Assembly: GCA_021160625.1 (NCBI GenBank)
Contig: JAGHCE010000070.1
Span: 1 to 17,537 of the forward strand
Reading direction: 5' to 3'
Length of the DNA stretch: 17,537 nt
Source of the DNA: Planctomycetota bacterium
Lineage (GTDB): Bacteria; Planctomycetota; DG-23; SLPQ01
The notes under the pieces were generated by a model. That model saw only the letters and a program-made list of their open reading frames with translations, ran no database searches and was not told the origin of the DNA. Each line of letters opens with the position of its first letter. Positions within the stretch are counted from its first letter, which is position 1. This document shows, piece by piece, positions 15,029 to 17,537 of this stretch. Position numbers and translations under genes: made by a program.

Positions 15029-16881
15029 AGGTTATCGGCCGGCTTTTCCGGTACGTAAGGTTCTACAAGGGCAAGGCCGTCGCCTCGGTGGTGCTGGCGG
15101 TGTTGGTGGCGGCGCTGGCGGTCGTGCGTCTCCCGGCGCTCATTCCGCTGTTCAACGCGCTTTTTGACAGTGACCAGACGATTACCCAGTGGCCCGACAG
15201 GCTGCCCGGCTTCCTTGCCGAGTGGAGGGAACCGCTTCGAGATTTCATAGACTCCTGGGTGCTCGACCACCGCTTCGAGATGCTGGTCATCGTGATGGGC
15301 GTATTCCTGGTGCTGAGCCTGTTGAAGGGCATAGCGCAGTTTTTCCAGGGGTACACTTCCGGGAAGGTCTACACGGGCGTGTCGCGGCGGATCGCGGCCG
15401 AGCTTTACCGGCATGTGCTGGGGCTCTCGATGTCGTTTTACGGTCGCATCGGCACCCCCAGCATCGTCGCGAGGTTCACAAACGACGTTGAGGCCGTCGG
15501 CCGGGGCCTCAAGGTGCTTTTCGGCAAGGCGTTCCTGCAGCCGCTTATGCTCGTGGGTTTTCTCGTCGTGGCGGCGCTTATCAACTGGAAGCTGCTGCTC
15601 TTGAATGTCGCACTCTTCCCCATCCTCGGCTCGATCATATACTTTCTCGGTCGCAAGGCCAGGCGCGCCACGCGCAAGGGGCTTCACAGCCGCGACCGGC
15701 TGGTCAACATCCTCCAGGAGACGCTCCAGGGCATAAGCATAGTGAAGGCCTTCAATATGCAGCGCCGCGAAGAGGAGCGCTTCGAGGTTGAGAACAGCCG
15801 GGTCCTCAAGCAGGACCTCAAGCTCGTCAAGGTCGGCGTTATCACCTCGCCCTTTGTCGAGTTTGTGGGCGCGATCGGTATGAGCATTTCGCTCGTCGTG
15901 GCCGGCAAGTGGGTTACCGACGGCGCGATGAGCGCGGGTGACTTCATAACCTTTTACGCGGCGCTGGCGAGCGTCTTTGACCCGCTGCGCAAGCTCAGCG
16001 GCGTCAACAACCGCATCCAGATGCTGCGCGCGGCCGGTGCGAGGGTCTTCGATTATCTCGACGAGACCACGAGCATCGTGGAGAAAGACCAGGCGGGCCA
16101 CCTGGGCGCCTTCCGCGACGAAATCCGGTTCGAAAAAGTATTTTTCACCTACGACGAGATGGACACGGTGCTGCGCGGCGTGGACATCGTGGCCCGCAAG
16201 GGTGAGATTATCGCCTTTGTAGGCCCCTCGGGCGCGGGCAAGACCACTATGGCGCGACTCATACCGCGTTTCTGGGACCCGACCTCCGGCCGCGTCACGA
16301 TCGACGGCGCGGACCTGCGGGACGTGACGCTTTCGAGCCTGAGGAACCAGATAGGCCTAGTCACGCAGGAGGTCATACTTTTCAATGACACGGTTGCGTC
16401 CAACATCGCCTACGGCAGGCCGGACGCCTCGGCCGAGGAGGTAATCCAGGCCGCCGGCGCGGCGAACGCGGACGAGTTCATCCGCGAGTTGCCCGAGGGC
16501 TACGAGACGGTAATAGGCGAAAAGGGGCACACCCTTTCGGGCGGACAGCGCCAGCGCATCGCCCTCGCGCGGGCCATCCTGAAGGACCCCCCCATTCTCA
16601 TCCTGGACGAGGCCACCTCCTCGCTCGATTCACAGTCCGAGCACCTTATCCAGCAGGCCCTTGACGAGTTTATGCAGCACAGGACCAGTATCGTCATCGC
16701 GCACAGGCTCTCGACCGTGGAGCGGGCCTCGCGCATATACGTGATAGAGGACGGCCAAGTCGTCGCCGAGGGCACAAACAGCGAACTGCTCCGGACGTCG
16801 CCGCTCTATAAGAAGCTCCACAATATGCAGTTTCACACGGCCTCGGCACAGACGACGGCGCGCGGCGACACACGCGAATGA
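15025..16881 (+). CDS. msbA: MsbA-type ABC exporter (fused permease and ATPase), probable lipid A flippase
   Basis: A 618-residue half-transporter that would dimerise in the inner membrane and flip lipid A-core or a related lipid using ATP. The first ~330 residues hold about six hydrophobic helices of the ABC exporter type, with the long periplasm-side loop after helix 1 usual for MsbA. The ATPase half is complete: Walker A G400-P-S-G-A-G-K-T-T408, the Q-loop in VTQEVILFND, signature L504-S-G-G-Q508, Walker B I524-L-I-L-D528-E529 and switch H560 (IAHRLS). The TTG start overlaps the previous stop as TTGA, so expression is tied to the heptosyltransferase, which supports a role in LPS. Family-level confusion with other lipid or peptide exporters (for example BmrA-like) is possible; the context favours MsbA. 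LeuD follows after 16 nt. Confidence 0.9.
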   Translation: MKVIGRLFRYVRFYKGKAVASVVLAVLVAALAVVRLPALIPLFNALFDSDQTITQWPDRLPGFLAEWREPLRDFIDSWVLDHRFEMLVIVMGVFLVLSLLKGIAQFFQGYTSGKVYTGVSRRIAAELYRHVLGLSMSFYGRIGTPSIVARFTNDVEAVGRGLKVLFGKAFLQPLMLVGFLVVAALINWKLLLLNVALFPILGSIIYFLGRKARRATRKGLHSRDRLVNILQETLQGISIVKAFNMQRREEERFEVENSRVLKQDLKLVKVGVITSPFVEFVGAIGMSISLVVAGKWVTDGAMSAGDFITFYAALASVFDPLRKLSGVNNRIQMLRAAGARVFDYLDETTSIVEKDQAGHLGAFRDEIRFEKVFFTYDEMDTVLRGVDIVARKGEIIAFVGPSGAGKTTMARLIPRFWDPTSGRVTIDGADLRDVTLSSLRNQIGLVTQEVILFNDTVASNIAYGRPDASAEEVIQAAGAANADEFIRELPEGYETVIGEKGHTLSGGQRQRIALARAILKDPPILILDEATSSLDSQSEHLIQQALDEFMQHRTSIVIAHRLSTVERASRIYVIEDGQVVAEGTNSELLRTSPLYKKLHNMQFHTASAQTTARGDTRE

Positions 16882-16897
16882 GAAAGGAGCGCTTCCG

Positions 16898-17386
16898 GTG
16901 AAAGGCAAGGTTTGGAAGTTCGGCGACAACGTCAATACCGACGAGATTATCCCTGCGCGGTACCTCAATACCAGCGATCCGCAGGAACTGGCGGATCATC
17001 TTATGGAGGATTGGGACGCGGAGTTTGTGAACAAGGTCTCTCCAGGCGACATCTTCGTGGCGGGTGAGAACTTCGGCTGCGGCTCGTCGCGCGAGCATGC
17101 GCCGCTGGCAATAAAGACCGCGGGGGTCGCCTGCGTCATTGCGAAGTCCTTCGCCCGCATATTCCTGCGCAACTCGATAAATATCGGCCTGGCCATCGTG
17201 GAGTCCCGGGAGGCCGCCGAGGACGCTCGCGAGGGGCAGACGCTGGAAGTGGACCTCGCCGGGGGCGCCATAACCAACCTCGACACCGGCAAGGCATACA
17301 CCTTCCCGGCCTTTCCCGATGAGATTGCCGGCATCATCCAGGCGGGCGGGCTGATGAACTACGTCAAGAAGGCCGTAAGCGGCTGA
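16898..17386 (+). CDS. leuD: 3-isopropylmalate dehydratase, small subunit
   Basis: A 162-residue protein of the short LeuD/HacB type. With LeuC it forms isopropylmalate isomerase, converting 2-isopropylmalate to 3-isopropylmalate in leucine synthesis. The swivel domain shows D10-N-V-N-T-D15 with E16-I-I-P-A-R-Y-L, and the conserved loop G56-E-N-F-G-C-G-S-S-R-E-H-A-P69, where S-S-R binds substrate. GTG start at 16898 follows AAAGGAG (16883-16889) after 8 nt. The length and the YLNTSDP segment match the archaeal/thermophile-like form rather than the ~200-residue enterobacterial one; the related homoaconitase small subunit has nearly the same sequence pattern, so the substrate depends on the LeuC partner, which is not in the window. 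It lies directly after the exporter and may be read from the same transcript. Confidence 0.93.
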   Translation: MKGKVWKFGDNVNTDEIIPARYLNTSDPQELADHLMEDWDAEFVNKVSPGDIFVAGENFGCGSSREHAPLAIKTAGVACVIAKSFARIFLRNSINIGLAIVESREAAEDAREGQTLEVDLAGGAITNLDTGKAYTFPAFPDEIAGIIQAGGLMNYVKKAVSG

Positions 17387-17491
17387 GCGTGCGCTTCGGG
17401 CCCTTCGAGGCCGACAGGACAAGTATTCAGGCGGCAGGCGGGATTTGTCGGAACCAGGCGGGACGTTTTGCGACTAAGATAAGGAGCGGAA

Positions 17492-17537
17492 GTGCCGGGC
17501 ACGTCGGTTGAAGAGATGGAGATCGTGGCGCGCGCCA
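17492..17537 (+). CDS. Start of an unidentified gene, cut by window edge
   Basis: AAGGAG (17481-17486) lies five bases before a GTG (17492-17494) that opens a reading frame of 15 codons (V-P-G-T-S-V-E-E-M-E-I-V-A-R-A) to the window end. An ATG at 17516 is a later alternative. The peptide is too short to identify. Its position after leuD makes a leucine-pathway or co-operonic gene plausible only by location. The 105 bases between leuD and this start show no gene or clear terminator. Confidence 0.5.
   Translation, partial: MPGTSVEEMEIVARA

Noticed and set aside
14359..16101. 580-residue open frame on the - strand opposite the GT9 and ABC exporter genes
   Set aside because: Low-complexity, Arg/His-rich shadow crossing two clear + strand genes.
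16694..17422. 242-residue - strand frame opposite leuD and the exporter end
   Set aside because: Shadow of two clear + strand genes with complete family motifs.

Overview
The window is a GC-rich bacterial chromosome segment that is densely coded and has short intergenic gaps. The GT9 heptosyltransferase-like gene and the MsbA-type exporter imply a Gram-negative cell with an LPS-like outer membrane. The MoxR/DUF58/BatA-like/VWA-GATase operon, the DUF3604 gene and a giant secreted GH42-like protein together resemble gene content of uncultured Planctomycetota or related PVC lineages. That placement is inferred from content only, not from a phylogeny.

Region 1 (1-5585, + strand) is one operon: the C-terminus of a MoxR AAA+ ATPase, a DUF58 protein with a complete VWA metal site, a BatA-like membrane protein with a VWA fold, and a second membrane VWA protein carrying a class-I glutamine-amidotransferase-like domain. 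The last two genes overlap by ATGA. Functionally it looks like a chaperone-type ATPase acting with metal-dependent, membrane-anchored VWA proteins.

Region 2 (5586-6044) has no credible gene. It starts with ten Gs directly after the stop codon and then holds a mosaic of small palindromic modules. Three copies share the layout GCC-N6-GTT-N6-GGC-AATCA-N5-CYTTCCGC, in which the stem bases change while pairing is mostly kept. A further 60-nt module recurs at 13823, about 8 kb away.

Region 3 (6045-13719) is an accessory-looking block. It holds a DUF3604 (PHP-like) gene on +, then a converging - strand pair (MFS transporter followed by a SAM methyltransferase), then a - strand gene of about 4 kb for an exported GH42-like multidomain protein. 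That gene is broken into two frames by an apparent one-base deletion near 11446. Direct copies of the 60-nt repeat bracket the block.

Region 4 (13720-17537) starts with divergent promoters for the GH42-like gene (-) and for a + strand envelope operon: a GT9 glycosyltransferase overlapping an MsbA-type lipid exporter, then leuD and the first codons of another gene that runs off the window. The GT9 and MsbA genes fit lipid A-core assembly and flipping; leuD belongs to leucine biosynthesis and may simply be co-transcribed.
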